Below are positions 13,250 to 24,052 of a stretch of DNA of 64,000 nt, piece by piece. The notes under the pieces are model-generated. The model was not told the origin of the DNA. It saw only the letters and a list, made by a program, of their open reading frames with translations, and searched no databases. The translations under genes and the position numbers were made by a program. This DNA comes from Hedera helix (taxonomy: Eukaryota; Streptophyta; Magnoliopsida; Apiales; Araliaceae), in NCBI GenBank assembly GCA_947179155.2, contig OX359266.1, positions 42,371,039 through 42,435,038 of the forward strand, given 5' to 3'. How positions within the stretch are numbered: the first letter of the stretch is position 1; every line of letters starts with the position of its first letter.

Positions 13250-13285
<36 letters not shown>
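13250..13285. repeat. Poly-G tract, about 36 bases
   Basis: An uninterrupted run of G ends 17 bases before the aconitase homology begins. The exact length is likely uncertain in any assembly. The minus-strand ORF with a poly-proline run over this tract is an artefact. Confidence 0.9.
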
Positions 13286-13287
<2 letters not shown>

Positions 13288-13302
13288 TGAACCAAATTTA
13301 AT

Positions 13303-16288
13303 ATGGGATTCTTCCCTGTAGATCATGTTACTTTGCAGTACCTTAATTTAACTGGAAGAAGCGATGATACTGCAAGTATTCTCTGTCATTTGTGTGAATT
13401 CCAATGGCATTGATGATAATAAAACCTTGGTTGCATTTTTTTTCTTCCTTCCTCACTTTCAATATATGGATATTCTCTTTGTTAATTTCAGGTGGCAATG
13501 ATAGAAGCATACCTGCGCGTTAATAAAATGTTTGTGGACTATAATGAGGTAAGGTGCTACATGACATCTAATCATTAATAAGATTTATTTCCAGATGGTA
13601 CAATCTTAGAGCAACCTTCATTTTTCTAAAATGCAGCCTCAACTAGAAAGGGCATACTCAGCTTACCTAAAACTAGACCTCGAAGAAGTTGAACCCTGTG
13701 TTTCAGGGCCAAAGAGGTGTGCCTATTTGTGTGCACTAATTTTTTTTGTCACTGTTTAGTACATATATCTTTGATTATATAGCAGTCATAACTCATAACT
13801 TGCGATTCTTGACAGACGTCATGACCGGGTTCCTCTGAAGGAAATGAAGGCTGATTGGCATTCTTGCCTTGGTAACAAAGTTGGATTTAGAGTGAGTTTA
13901 AAACATACTACTTCTTCACTGTTTTCTAATCATCTCTTTTGACTTATTTTAAAAGCTTTTATTTGTGAAATTACTTTCAATAAACTATTAGATTTTAAAT
14001 ACACTTTGGTAATCTTTCAGCCCTGTGTCTATAAAGGTATCTTACAGTTTCCATTTTCTCAAAACTTGTAATTATGGTGCAGGGCATTGCTGTACCAAAG
14101 GAGGCACAAGAAAAATTTGCAAAATTCTCATTCCACGGACAGCCAGCAGAGCTCAAGCACGGCAGCGTTGTGATTGCTGCTATCACAAGTTGCACAAATA
14201 CATAAAAACCCAGTGTTATGCTTGGGTAGCCCTTGTTGCAAAGAGGGCTTGTGAACTGGGTCTACAGGTCAGTTGCGGTAGAATGAGTTATATAATCTTA
14301 GACTGCTACTTTGTATATCCTGAAGTATTACTTATTTGTCAGCTCCAATTCTGTTTGCCTTCTGCTATATGAGATAATGATTAAGGTCTTCTCTATTTCC
14401 TCTAAATGCTTATGTGTGATGATGATTTGGCAGGTCAAACCATGGATAAAAACGAGCCTTGCTCCAGGATCTGGCGTTGTTACAAAATATTTGCTCCAGA
14501 GGTAGTGCTTTACATAGGAAATAGTTCAATTTAACAATCAGTTATCCTGTATAATGTGTTTGTCACTCACAAAAGAAAGTTTGGTATTTTTGTTGGTGCA
14601 GTGGGCTGCAAAAGCATTTGAATCAACAAGGCTTCCATATTGTTGGATATGGCTGGACAACATGTATTGGAAATTCTGGGGATTTAGATGAATCAGTTGC
14701 TTCTAATATATCCGAAAATGGTATCAGTTTATTCTTGGTTAATTGAGTATTCAGTTTTCTCCCATGAACTATTTTTGTAAATGGATGAGTTGATTTTATC
14801 CAAAACTTGAGATAATTGTTGTAAACCGAAAAAGGATTCATAAGTAGTTGTTAATGGAGTTGAAGTTAACGAATTATGAGGAGGCGGGTATCAATTTATG
14901 CCTAATAATTCCTCCACATTTTCTAAATGAACCCATCCAGAATTGATCTTGTTAAAAGATCTGGTACAGAACAAAATGTCTATTTTTTGAATGATGTCTG
15001 GCTGGTTCTTCCAAAGCATTTAGCAGGATTATGAAATTAATTCTTAATCTTGTTCAATTGTGGTATTTTTCTGCAGACATCGTCGCAGCTGCTGTTCTTT
15101 CTGGGAATCGGAACTTTGAGGGACGTGTTCGCTCTTTGACAAGAGCAAACTACCTTGCTTCTCCTCCTCTAGTTGTTGCTTATGCCCTTGCGGGCACGGT
15201 AATGAATCAATAATGGTTTTATTTCTTAATTGTTTTTTGAAATTTATTCCCTATTAAGAATATAACGGAGTAAATTTGAGAAATGAAGAACATGCTTTAG
15301 ATAAGAGGGTCGAAACATGCTCACATTGTTCTAGCAACATCTTCTAAAATACTGGTACTTGATGTATGTGTTAATTAGAATATAGAAAACTGACTAGGTA
15401 AAATGTTAACTATAAACTGGTAAAAGAATGCCAAAAGTAACCCACAAACTTTATAGAAATAGAAGAGTGTCAAACCAAACCCCTGTTATTGGTGCTTGAT
15501 TCTCTTGTGCCTGAGAATGACAAACCATTGAGCTAATCTAAATGAAAATATGAAGATAATGACGCAAAGTTAAACACGAGCTTTATGTGTTTCGGCTTGA
15601 TGACAATGTGCCTTGCCAAAAGATTAAGAAACCCACTACATCAAGATGTAATACTCTTACAATGTCTCCAGACTATTTTTAAGGTGAAATAGTCTCACAA
15701 AACTATAACCCAGGCCTTTTGTTTAGGTCATACTCAGTGCCCAAGTGTCCCAGAAATAATAAGGTTCACAAAACTATCTTAGCTGTTGTCTTTTATGAGT
15801 AGTCTAAATTGTTACAAATTGGGTCAGATCCTAGATATAAAAACGTTTGAAAATAGTTTTGGCTTTATTGCCCTGCAGGTTAACCGTTGTCCATTTTCTT
15901 AAAGCTGCCCCTGTTGGCCCCGTACCCCCTTCCATTTGTAAACTGATGGTTAAAAATATCGTGTTGGGGTTGCACATAATCTTGTGTTGGATCAGGTTTT
16001 GGTCAAATTAGAATACAGGACCAGCAACAATTGTTTGCATGAGGATGTAAGTTTATTTCTTGTAAACTAAGAATATGTTTTATCTTGTAAAACAATTAAA
16101 GAGAGCCTGACACAAATACAACTGTAGTGGAATAGTTGAATTTTTGAAGGAGCAATAAATAATTTAGAAAGGTATCGAATTTGTTTTCCTGGTTGACATT
16201 GATTTTGAGAAAGATCCAATTGGAGTAGGTAAGGACGGTAAGAATGTCTATCTCAGGGATATCTGGCCATCTACTGAAGAAGTTACAG
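13303..16288 (+). pseudogene. Aconitate hydratase pseudogene fragment (unprocessed)
   Basis: The segment covers a middle part of plant aconitase, the [4Fe-4S] enzyme that converts citrate to isocitrate. Exon-like blocks are 13303-13371, 13492-13548, 13637-13716, 13816-13891, 14083-14268, 14434-14501, 14602-14720, 15077-15198 and 16192-16288. Recognisable stretches are MGFFPVDHVTLQYL, PLKEMKADWHSCL, FSFHGQPAELKHGSVV, VKPWIKTSLAPGSGVVTKYL, GNRNFEGRV, NYLASPPLVVAYALAGTV and VGKDGKNVYLRDIWPSTEE. It is dead. TAA replaces a serine codon at 14203-14205, just after the first cluster cysteine (SCTNT). A one-base deletion follows near 14227. The usual YGCTTCIGNSG has Trp for the first Cys. The last block has CCTG where an AG acceptor is expected. 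The first donor is GCAAGT instead of GT. The N-terminal third and the C-terminal swivel domain are absent. Introns are retained, so this is a truncated genomic duplicate and not a retrocopy. Confidence 0.93.
15199..16191. other. Long pseudogene intron, no recognised content
   Basis: About 990 bases separate the block ending ALAGTV from the block starting VDIDFEKDP. This is much longer than the other introns of the copy, so an insertion is possible, but I found no terminal repeats or target duplication. Confidence 0.5.
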
Positions 16289-17815
16289 TGGTACCAAATT
16301 GTAACCTTGCAGATCATTTGACAAAAATCAAAGATGTTATATTGTAAAATAAATTAACTTGGAATAGCACGCACTCGTTGAAAGCTTATATCACACTCGG
16401 GGACGGGAAGGGTAGTTCTCCTGTTTTCGTAACCTGAAAACTTACTCGCATCGAGTAACCTAGTGACCTTTTGATCCCAGCCATGCTAAGGATTGAAAGT
16501 TCACGTCCAAATCTTTATTTAGTTATCAATGCCGTTTTTTTTATAGATTAGCTAATAACACACTCTGAATTGACGCCATGTTTGGCGGCATGGAAAGGAG
16601 GGCCGGAAAGGAATTCTATTCTGCACAATCCATGTATGACATTTGGTATATTTATTTGAATTTGGAATGAAGAATTTGATTCCTACCCGGTTTAGAAATA
16701 TTATAATGATTTGTTGATTTCAGTATAATATGAAATATTATATTAATTTTTATCATTAAAAAATAAAATTTAATACAAAAATTTATGTCAAATTTTATTT
16801 TTTAATAATAAAAATTAATATAATATTTTATATTAGACTTGAATATTATACGGTTATACTTATCCATCATGATATGAAACGAAGAGAGGACAATAAACTC
16901 ATTGTTTGTTGGCATAAATAATACTATGAATGAATGAATGTACTCAATCAATCAAACGACTTTTGCAGCTTTTTCCTTCTTTAAAAGGAGTAGCAGCAGC
17001 AAATTAACGTCGAAAAGTAAAGAAGAGGAGTGTTAATTTTAGTAATTTGTACGTCAGCAACGTTGTTGCTTTACTTATAAGTCAACAAGTGTTCTTCTAT
17101 GGAAAATTAGTAGGACAAGAGTTTGCGAAAATATAATAGCATGCATATTTCTTATTTATTTTTCTCTTGGTTACTAACCAGCAATTAGCCTAAATATAAT
17201 GATTGAGTGTATTGTATTTGAATTCAGGAAGCTTAAATCAGTGTCAAAAGGAAACGTTACTTTGTCGGTAGTTTTGGGGGCTCCTCTTGGAAGCTCATGG
17301 GGATGATGTTTTCATTATAATATCCACGTGGCAGCATGTGAGTCGCAAGTTAAACTCTTGATAACCTAATTTTCTACTTAATAAATTTTGTAAAACAAAA
17401 CTGACAATGTACCATATAAAGACAAATCTTGTTAAAAATGCAAGATTGAAAGAAGTTCATTAGGAATTTCAATCCCCTCCGAGTATATATGGAATGGATG
17501 TATAAATAAAGACATGATATATAGAAAGCAATATTTAGATAGGGTACTAGAGTTAATTACAGATCAATCACATGCGTTGCAAAACAGTATTTATGTTTCC
17601 ATACCAAATATGCATACATACACACCAGTGACATTTTAACATTATCAGAAGCTCTGCACATTAGTACCAATTCAAATACAGGTACTAGTAGGTGGTCATC
17701 CACCAAACAAAATTAATCAAGAACTAATGCTGAACACACACATAACGTTAGTCGATCGTAAACCCAATCAATTATCAAGAATTAACGTTGGAAACACCAT
17801 AAATAACATGCATTT
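16289..17815. other. Spacer between the aconitase pseudogene and the DUF4228-like gene
   Basis: No gene is seen. It contains the palindromic MITE listed at 16725-16836. Roughly 17460-17815 lies downstream of the minus-strand DUF4228-like stop and probably includes its 3'UTR. Confidence 0.6.
16725..16836. mobile_element. Hairpin MITE (palindromic family, copy 1)
   Basis: Two arms of about 50 bases are inverted copies: the left arm reads AATATTATATTAATTTTTAT then CATTAAAAAATAAAATTTA, and the right arm is its near-perfect complement. Related AT-rich hairpins with the phrase ATTAAAAAATAAAAT occur at 46782-46915 and, more diverged, at 53400-53530. Confidence 0.6.
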
Positions 17816-18256
17816 TTAGCGGTCCTCTTGAATGCTCTCCAAAGCCGGCTTCCACTGGCCATTTCTGCCGCCTCCTCGACCACCGCTTCCAGATTGCGAC
17901 AGTTTCCTGTTTCTCAACATGATTGCAGTACTTAACAATTGTTCCACAGAAGAAGAAGACGACGACGACGACTCCTTCAAAATTTGGCTTAATTCGCTCT
18001 GTGTCACCACAACTCTAATCCTAACCACCCTCCCACTACCTTTTTTATTCATGCCATTACTTTCTATATCATTAATCGAATCTTTGTCACATAATTTGAA
18101 TCTCACATTCTTTTTCTCATCACCAACATCACATTCTTTGGATGAACTAGTTTTTGATCTCGTCGGGCCGCTCGCTTCTGCTATTTCCTTTGGTGGCTCA
18201 TCATCTTTTTTGTCCTGTGACAAACTTCTTTTTCTTGTGATCATGCAATTCCCCAT
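17816..18256 (-). CDS. DUF4228/PADRE-like small protein with N-myristoylation signal
   Basis: A single-exon protein of 146 residues. It starts MGNCMITRKRSL: Gly2 and Cys4 followed by basic residues form a classic N-myristoylation/palmitoylation signal, so plasma-membrane attachment is expected. The middle has VVRIRVVVTQSELSQIL, the beta-strand and helix block of the DUF4228 (PADRE) family, then a run of eight serines. LEQLLS-like VEQLLSTAIMLR follows, and the C-terminus has WKPALESIQED, matching the family's W(R/K)P(A/S)LESI(P/Q)E ending. Family members are plant-specific and often stress-induced, with no known biochemical activity. The N-terminal 60 residues are low-complexity and charged. 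The opposite-strand ORF over the same bases is a shadow. The family call rests on remembered motifs, and the exact orthologue is unknown. Confidence 0.8.
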   Translation of the reverse strand: MGNCMITRKRSLSQDKKDDEPPKEIAEASGPTRSKTSSSKECDVGDEKKNVRFKLCDKDSINDIESNGMNKKGSGRVVRIRVVVTQSELSQILKESSSSSSSSVEQLLSTAIMLRNRKLSQSGSGGRGGGRNGQWKPALESIQEDR

Positions 18257-18269
18257 TTTCGATAAGAAA

Positions 18270-18350
18270 CAAACAAGATAGAGAGAGAGAGAGAGAGATA
18301 GAAAGAGCTAGAGAAGTGTAGAGATCTAATGAAATTAATATAAATAAAGG
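18270..18350 (-). promoter_or_regulatory. Core promoter and CT-rich leader of the DUF4228-like gene
   Basis: Read on the minus strand, a TATA-like TATTTATATTAAT lies near 18346-18334. A TCTCTCTCTCTCTCTCTC leader follows at about 18299-18281, typical of plant 5'UTRs, about 25 bases before the ATG. Positions fit a TATA-driven start near 18310. This is inference from spacing. Confidence 0.5.
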
Positions 18351-18632
18351 TGGTTGGAGTGAGCACATGAAATTCCGGTTATTACGCTGAGCATTTGGAC
18401 AAAAAAATGGAAATGAAAGAAGTATTTGTCACCACTTATGCATATTTGTCTACATGGTGCACACATTACGTGTGTGCGCGCGATTAAAAATAAATAAATT
18501 ATTTAAATAAAATTTTAAAAATATGAATGAGAAAGATAAGAGAGAGAACAAAAACAAAAAATAGGATAGAGTAAATAAGATAATTATTATGAAATAATCA
18601 CAAGTGGTCTCCCTTTTTCTCTCCCTCTTCGT

Positions 18633-18634
<2 letters not shown>

Positions 18635-18701
<67 letters not shown>

Positions 18702-18715
18702 ATATAATATAATAA
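18635..18715. repeat. (TA)n microsatellite
   Basis: About 80 bases of alternating TA, ending in TATAA repeats. ORFs running through it (poly Y-I) are artefacts. Confidence 0.95.
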
Positions 18716-20446
18716 TATTGGTAGTTCAGACTTCAGGGTAATATTATTTTGGTACCAAGCTAAGTGTGGATATATTTTAAATAGGAATAAGAGTTTGTTA
18801 GCCACAAACAAAGGCTTGTGCTAAAAAAGCTTAGTTCATTTAAGACGTATATAATGCCCAGGGGCAGTTGCACCGCATTCATACGGCATACCATCAAAGA
18901 TATATCTACCTAATCTGGGTCCTCGGCATGCGTATGTAACAAACTTTTTTGGTGCTTTAACTTGATCAGATTGTACAATTGAATTGCACTTATACTCCTC
19001 ATTAATTATTATTCTTTTATTTTAAAATTAACGATATATTTATAAAATTACAAAATTTATAGATTTTTTTTTATTTTTTTCAAATATATCTCTACTTGAC
19101 GATTAATTGAAAACATTATTATTCTAATGGCATAATAATATTTAATTAATTTAAATAGAATATAAATAGTAGTATGTTAAAATTTTTATATCACTTTAAA
19201 TCTCAAAATAAAAATGTATTTATAATTTTGGACCCATACGTCCCATCCAAGAGAACAAAATAACCTCGAAACTTGATGTATTCGGTGGAAGGATCACAAA
19301 AAAGATGCATTGCGAAATAAGCAGCTGATCTTGATTATTATGTGATCTTAGACGAATTTATAGATTAATAAATTTAAACAGCTGATCATGATTATCAATA
19401 TAATTATATTTACAACTCTGAACTAATCATTTATATTTATATATATAATAAATAAGACAAAATCGTAATTTAACTCTATTTTTTAGAAGTAATTGTTTAA
19501 TCTTATTTTTTTAGAAGTGACTCTCTAAAATTTATTAATAAATTTTAATTATAAATAAAATTCTTTTTATCCCTAAAAAAAATTTCTGAAAGGTAATCAA
19601 TTCAAAACTGAGGCACATGGCTCATAAATCTTAGGTCGAAGATTCTGACCTACCTATTTCATTAGTAACAGCTGGGTTACAACTTACAATAGAGGAAAAA
19701 GCAATTTCTAAACTATTAATTTATTTTTGTAATTTATTATGTAATATTCAAACATAGCTTGCGTTTTGATTAATGACTTTGAGTTGATTTTCAGAAGAGT
19801 AAATCTTTGTTTTTCTTTTTTTTTTTATCCAAAAATTTTATTAAATAGAATATGTTTGTTTTAAATTAGTAAATGTATCTTCTCGATTTTTAAAAAATCA
19901 ATAATAATTTTATATTTTAGAAAGAACGAAAATACATAATACTTACATAATACAAAATATAAGATGAGTAGATATATAATGTTCAAAAATCATTATATTA
20001 TCATAACAAAAGAAATAAACATAGAATGTATGAAGAAAAAAAAAACTATAATATAAAAATAAAATTATCAAAAAAAATTTAAACATTGATTTGCACCGGT
20101 TCAATGTGGTAGTTCCAAAATGAAAGAGGTCAGCGAAATTAAGTTGATACATAGTAATGACATCTGGACGAAAATAATGTTTGTAAACTGAATATAAATA
20201 TTATGTATTTAACAATACGGGTGCAAATTATTTAATTAGTAATTAATAATACTTGTGGCTAAAAAACATGGCTTGCCCATCCCGATGTTTTTTTTGGTAA
20301 ATCTAAGAAAGTGAGAATCAAGAATTAATTCTTAGTTTTGGGGACTAAAATCACTTGTAAATCTGTACATATGAGATCATGTAGTCAATTGTAATCTTGA
20401 TTACTCTTAATATTGTTCAATATATATAAACTTTTCTGAAGGCCAT

Positions 20447-20447
<1 letters not shown>

Positions 20448-20489
<42 letters not shown>
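20448..20489. repeat. Poly-C tract, about 42 bases
   Basis: An uninterrupted C run in otherwise AT-rich spacer. Its true length is likely uncertain. Confidence 0.9.
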
Positions 20490-20818
20490 TAGCTAGAACA
20501 AAGGCTTCAGCTTTTTGAGAATGGACTCTTATTTTGGTTTTTTTGAACGCCGACAGTTAATAGCGTAAACGGCAATTGACGGTGCTTGAGGTCTTATATA
20601 TATATATATGGCGGATTAAATTCACGTTCAAAACAGCTCATTTTTGAAGCATATATGCATGCATGCATTATATTACAGGTCCCCTAACTTGAGGGTGGTC
20701 GTTGAATTGTTCGGTAATTGCGCGTGAAAATAGTTTATGGGAGGTGGAGGTGGAGGGGGAGGGGGATGGGGGTGGATCTTTAATTCTTTCACATGGGGTT
20801 TGGTATGCTTTGGTCACC

Positions 20819-20821
<3 letters not shown>

Positions 20822-20849
<28 letters not shown>
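20822..20849. repeat. (CT)n microsatellite
   Basis: Fourteen or so CT units, 60 bases downstream of a G-rich stretch (20738-20774). Confidence 0.9.
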
Positions 20850-21154
20850 AATTAATTAATGGAAGTTCAGTTTCTTATGAGATATTGTTCTTATTATTTC
20901 TAGTTAGGCCCAATTGATGTTGATGTCTCTAACCCTTTTTCGATCTTCTTGGTTTAGTATAATAACCAAGAGATTTGCAACCACCACTCAAAGATCTAAC
21001 CCTTGTGTCCTTTGTGTTCCGTAGAATCTTTCCTGTTTACTTTATATAATAATATTTTTTTCTCCGATTTAAAATTAAAGATGCATTTTTTTTAGTTCGT
21101 TTATAAATTTAAATATATTATCTAGTGATATGAAAAGTTTTCAGTATATCATTA

Positions 21155-21370
21155 CTTATACTCCATTCGATCTCAAGATAGGAAATTAAAATTGTTTATT
21201 TGGAATGAAGAGAGTATTTTAAATAAATTGAATACTATCATGTTAGTCTCTATTAGATATTTAATAATTGTTAGGGATATATATTCAGAAATTACGTAGT
21301 ATAACTTTTTATAATTATTATTTAAAGATATATTTTTAATCTTAAAATGAAGGAAATTAAAGTGTACACT
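21155..21370. mobile_element. Probable small TIR MITE
   Basis: The left end reads CCATTCGATCTCAAGATAGG then AAATTAAA. The right end, complemented, reads CTTTAATTTCCTTCATTTTA followed by AGATT. The match is imperfect, and no clear target duplication was seen. Confidence 0.4.
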
Positions 21371-21439
21371 AAATCATACCTTTGAATAAAAGTAAACTCC
21401 ACACAAAATCAGTTAATAGCATGATTTAGAGTATATATG

Positions 21440-21845
21440 TTTGAGATTATTTAAAAAATTTGATTACTGATTCTGATTAGTACTTTTGATTATAATTAGT
21501 TTTACAAAAATAGTTTGTATTTGGTAAATAAAAAACACTTAGATTAGTAATAAGTAAAAAATGTTTGGTATAATTTTTTTTTGTTAATCACTTATTTTAA
21601 TTATAAATTACTAAAAATGAATGTTTAAAAAAATAAAAATGGGTAATGATTAGAATTATTAAAATAAATAGAGATGGATTAGAAATATACTTAGTCAAAC
21701 TTGATTATTAGATTTGATAATTTGGAGCTTCTGGTTATTTTCATAAAAAGTGATTATAAATAATTTTAAAATTAATTTATCAAATACTTTTTGTTTTTTA
21801 AAACTAATTATAAACAGGTATAACTGTTTAGAAACAATCTAATGT
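21440..21845 (+). mobile_element. AT-rich MITE, GTTTGGTA family (copy 1)
   Basis: The roughly 400-bp sequence beginning GTTTGAGATTATTTAAAAAA aligns along its whole length, by eye, with the complement of 47045-47485. Shared phrases include TTTGTATTTGGTAAA, ATTACTAAAAATGAAT, TTATTAGATTTGA and TTTTCATAAAAA. Two independent copies of one repeat are therefore present. The superfamily is not determined. Confidence 0.65.
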
Positions 21846-22767
21846 ACACTCTTTTAAATGTCCCTAACAAATTTTAATTTATATTTTTATGGTTATAATT
21901 TATTGGGCCTCATATTTATTTGCCTGCACTAATTAAAATGATTAAAGTAAGGACAAAAAAGAGAAGTGAGAATAGTGAGGGCAGTATCATTCAGTGAGTG
22001 TCCAATTATTAGCAAGACATACACGGTCTGGGCTTTTAGTTAGCAACCTTTTATTATGTTTAGACGGTTCAGATGTCAGATTTGATATATATTGGGCTTT
22101 GACACAAGAAAAGCCCATAAGTTAAGGACTTTACTGACCTTGTTTGAGGCCAATCTATTAAAACTATCAACTTTAACTCTATGCAATCTTTTCTATTGGT
22201 AAAAAAACGTTACTGTATATACGGAACTGGTATGCATAGACATTCAGATTTCAGTATTTCAGTATAGACTTCAATCTTCTTGAATCATATGCATTCCTCT
22301 TAGTTGCCTATTCAATTAGACAAATGAGAGTTCACTTGATTTAATGACTTCCTTCGTACTATATTAATAATAATAAGGGGTTTTTTGAGACACAATTAGA
22401 TGAATCTTTTTAATAATTGGGCAAAATATTACTGTTACCGTTTCATAAAAAGAGTCTAGTTCTGACTTTAATGTCAATTCACGAAATTTAAAAATTCAAA
22501 TTAATATGAATTAATTTGATTTTAGTTAATACTACATTCATTTCAAAATATAGAATTAATTTTAATTTTTTGAAGTCAATTCAAGATATTTTAAATACAG
22601 TTCATAAAATTCATTTTATTTTAGATAATACAATTATGAAAATTGTAAACCATTTAAAAAGCACTAGTAATGACATGTTTTATTATTTTTAAAAGTTAAA
22701 TAAAGCACATCAATTTTGAACTTAAAGATATTAGTATTAACTTTGAAAAGTTAAATTTAATCCTATA

Positions 22768-23042
22768 CTCCATTCATCTCGTAAAAATTGGCTTAGTTTG
22801 ATTTTTTCAGTCAAGTTGAACATTTTTGTAAAATTTAAACTATTTTCTTGTTAATATAGATAGAAAAATTATAACCATAAAAAATTATGTCAAATTTACC
22901 ACCACCTCCAATTTTTATAAGTCTGAAAATATAAATAAATATGGTTAATTTTTAATTTTAAAATCGGTCAATTTGACCCAAAAAAAATTTAACTAAACCA
23001 ATTTTTGAAGGACGAAAAAAGTATTTCAGAATGGAGGGAACG
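22768..23042. mobile_element. Stowaway-like MITE
   Basis: The ends are CTCCATTCATCTCGTAAAAA and the complement of CGTTCCCTCCATTCTGAAAT, with TA on each side, in the style of Tc1/mariner Stowaway elements (CTCCCTCCRTCC). It is about 275 bp with an AT-rich interior and no ORF. Confidence 0.6.
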
Positions 23043-23189
23043 TATAGAAGCCACTACTAATTATAAATTTATTATTGTCAAAACTTAAATGTATTGTCAA
23101 TTTGGTGTTCGAATTTTACAAATCAACTTCAGAAAATTAAAATAAGACTTTATTTTTTATTTTTGTGGAATGGAAGGAGTGAATAACCT

Positions 23190-23345
23190 GGAAATTGACC
23201 ATATGGTAATAGTTCAGTGGTCACTCCCTCTTCTTAATATCTAAGAGGTTAGAGTTTTAATTCTTATTGTGTACGTGTTTGAGTGGATGTAGGTTCAAAA
23301 TTAGCAACAATAAAAAAAAAGAAAAAAAGAAAAAAAAAAGCCGGA
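23190..23345 (+). mobile_element. Possible tRNA-derived SINE
   Basis: TAGTTCAGTGG at 23209-23219 resembles a pol III A box. A degenerate B box, GGTTAGAGTTTTAATTC, starts at 23248. An A-rich tail follows at 23309-23340. No target duplication was established. Confidence 0.35.
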
Positions 23346-24052
23346 AATAGGCGCCAATAATCTTATTCAATAACAACTTTATACGCCTTCACAATATAAA
23401 AGGTGCCATAATGTTGACCCAAAAAAAAAATCATTGTGTATACTTTTTTCACTAATATATATATATATATATACACTTTAAAAATATAAAGTTCACTAAT
23501 TCTTTTATTGGTTTCATAGTCAATGCAGAGTTGTACTATCCCTGATACAAGGGTGCCTGAGTGAAGTTTAAGGTAATAAGATTTTTGTATATTTATTGAT
23601 CCATTATATTTTATCCACCTCTTTAATTAATTTATTAATTAATGAACTTCCTTAAACCAAAAGTTTAATTCTTGACTATTAAATCTAAATCTGACTGTTC
23701 TCCTTTTATCCATCTTCTGCGGATCAAACGGCTCAAATTCCTCCATGCTCTTCACAGAGGAAACATTGCTTCATCTTGCCAAGCAAGGCAATTGCACATT
23801 TGCACCTTAAAACCGGCACATGCCACGCACGTGATCATCCTTCAGCGGAAAGCGATCTCACGTGTGATTGTTTTCCTTTCACTCGTGTGAAAATATGAAT
23901 ATTGGTGGGAAGAAAACTGCAAAAGTCCTTCTCACCCTTTGAACTCGTTTCTCTCTCTAAATGCATATATACATATACATACATGTATGTATAACGTGCC
24001 TCCATTTTTGTGTATGCCGCATTCTTTGGTTTTAATTACCTAAAATAGAACC

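Larger units (their letters stand above)
10056..13302. other. Intergenic spacer between AXR1 and the aconitase pseudogene
   Basis: No gene is visible. The first 100 bases upstream of the AXR1 ATG are GA-rich (10138-10153) and are probably 5'UTR and promoter. The remainder is AT-rich and contains a TIR MITE, a minisatellite split by a hAT-like element, and a poly-G run, each listed separately. Blocks near 11290-11430 and 12960-13130 contain phrases such as TGTTTGGTAAC and stretches like ATAAGTTAAAA. These resemble decayed MITE ends, but I could not fix their limits. Confidence 0.7.
18257..24052. other. Gene-poor intergenic region
   Basis: I see no convincing coding sequence. Short ORFs here are AT-rich and match nothing I know. 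The region holds a long (TA)n, a poly-C run, a (CT)n run and several MITEs, listed separately. The last 120 bases (about 23930-24052) are presumably the 5'UTR of the GPI-protein gene, with a short CT tract at 23951-23958. Confidence 0.65.

Noticed and set aside
13111..13326. ORF with a poly-proline run
   Set aside because: Produced by the poly-G tract and overlaps the aconitase fragment on the other strand.
15480..15720. Possible insertion inside the long pseudogene intron
   Set aside because: The intron is unusually long, but I found no inverted ends or duplicated target, so no element was called.
17832..18281. 149-codon plus-strand ORF
   Set aside because: An exact antisense shadow of the DUF4228-like gene, whose minus-strand frame carries clear family motifs.
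19611..19690. GGTCGAAGATTCTGACC, possible pol III B box or SINE end
   Set aside because: No convincing A box, tail or target duplication.
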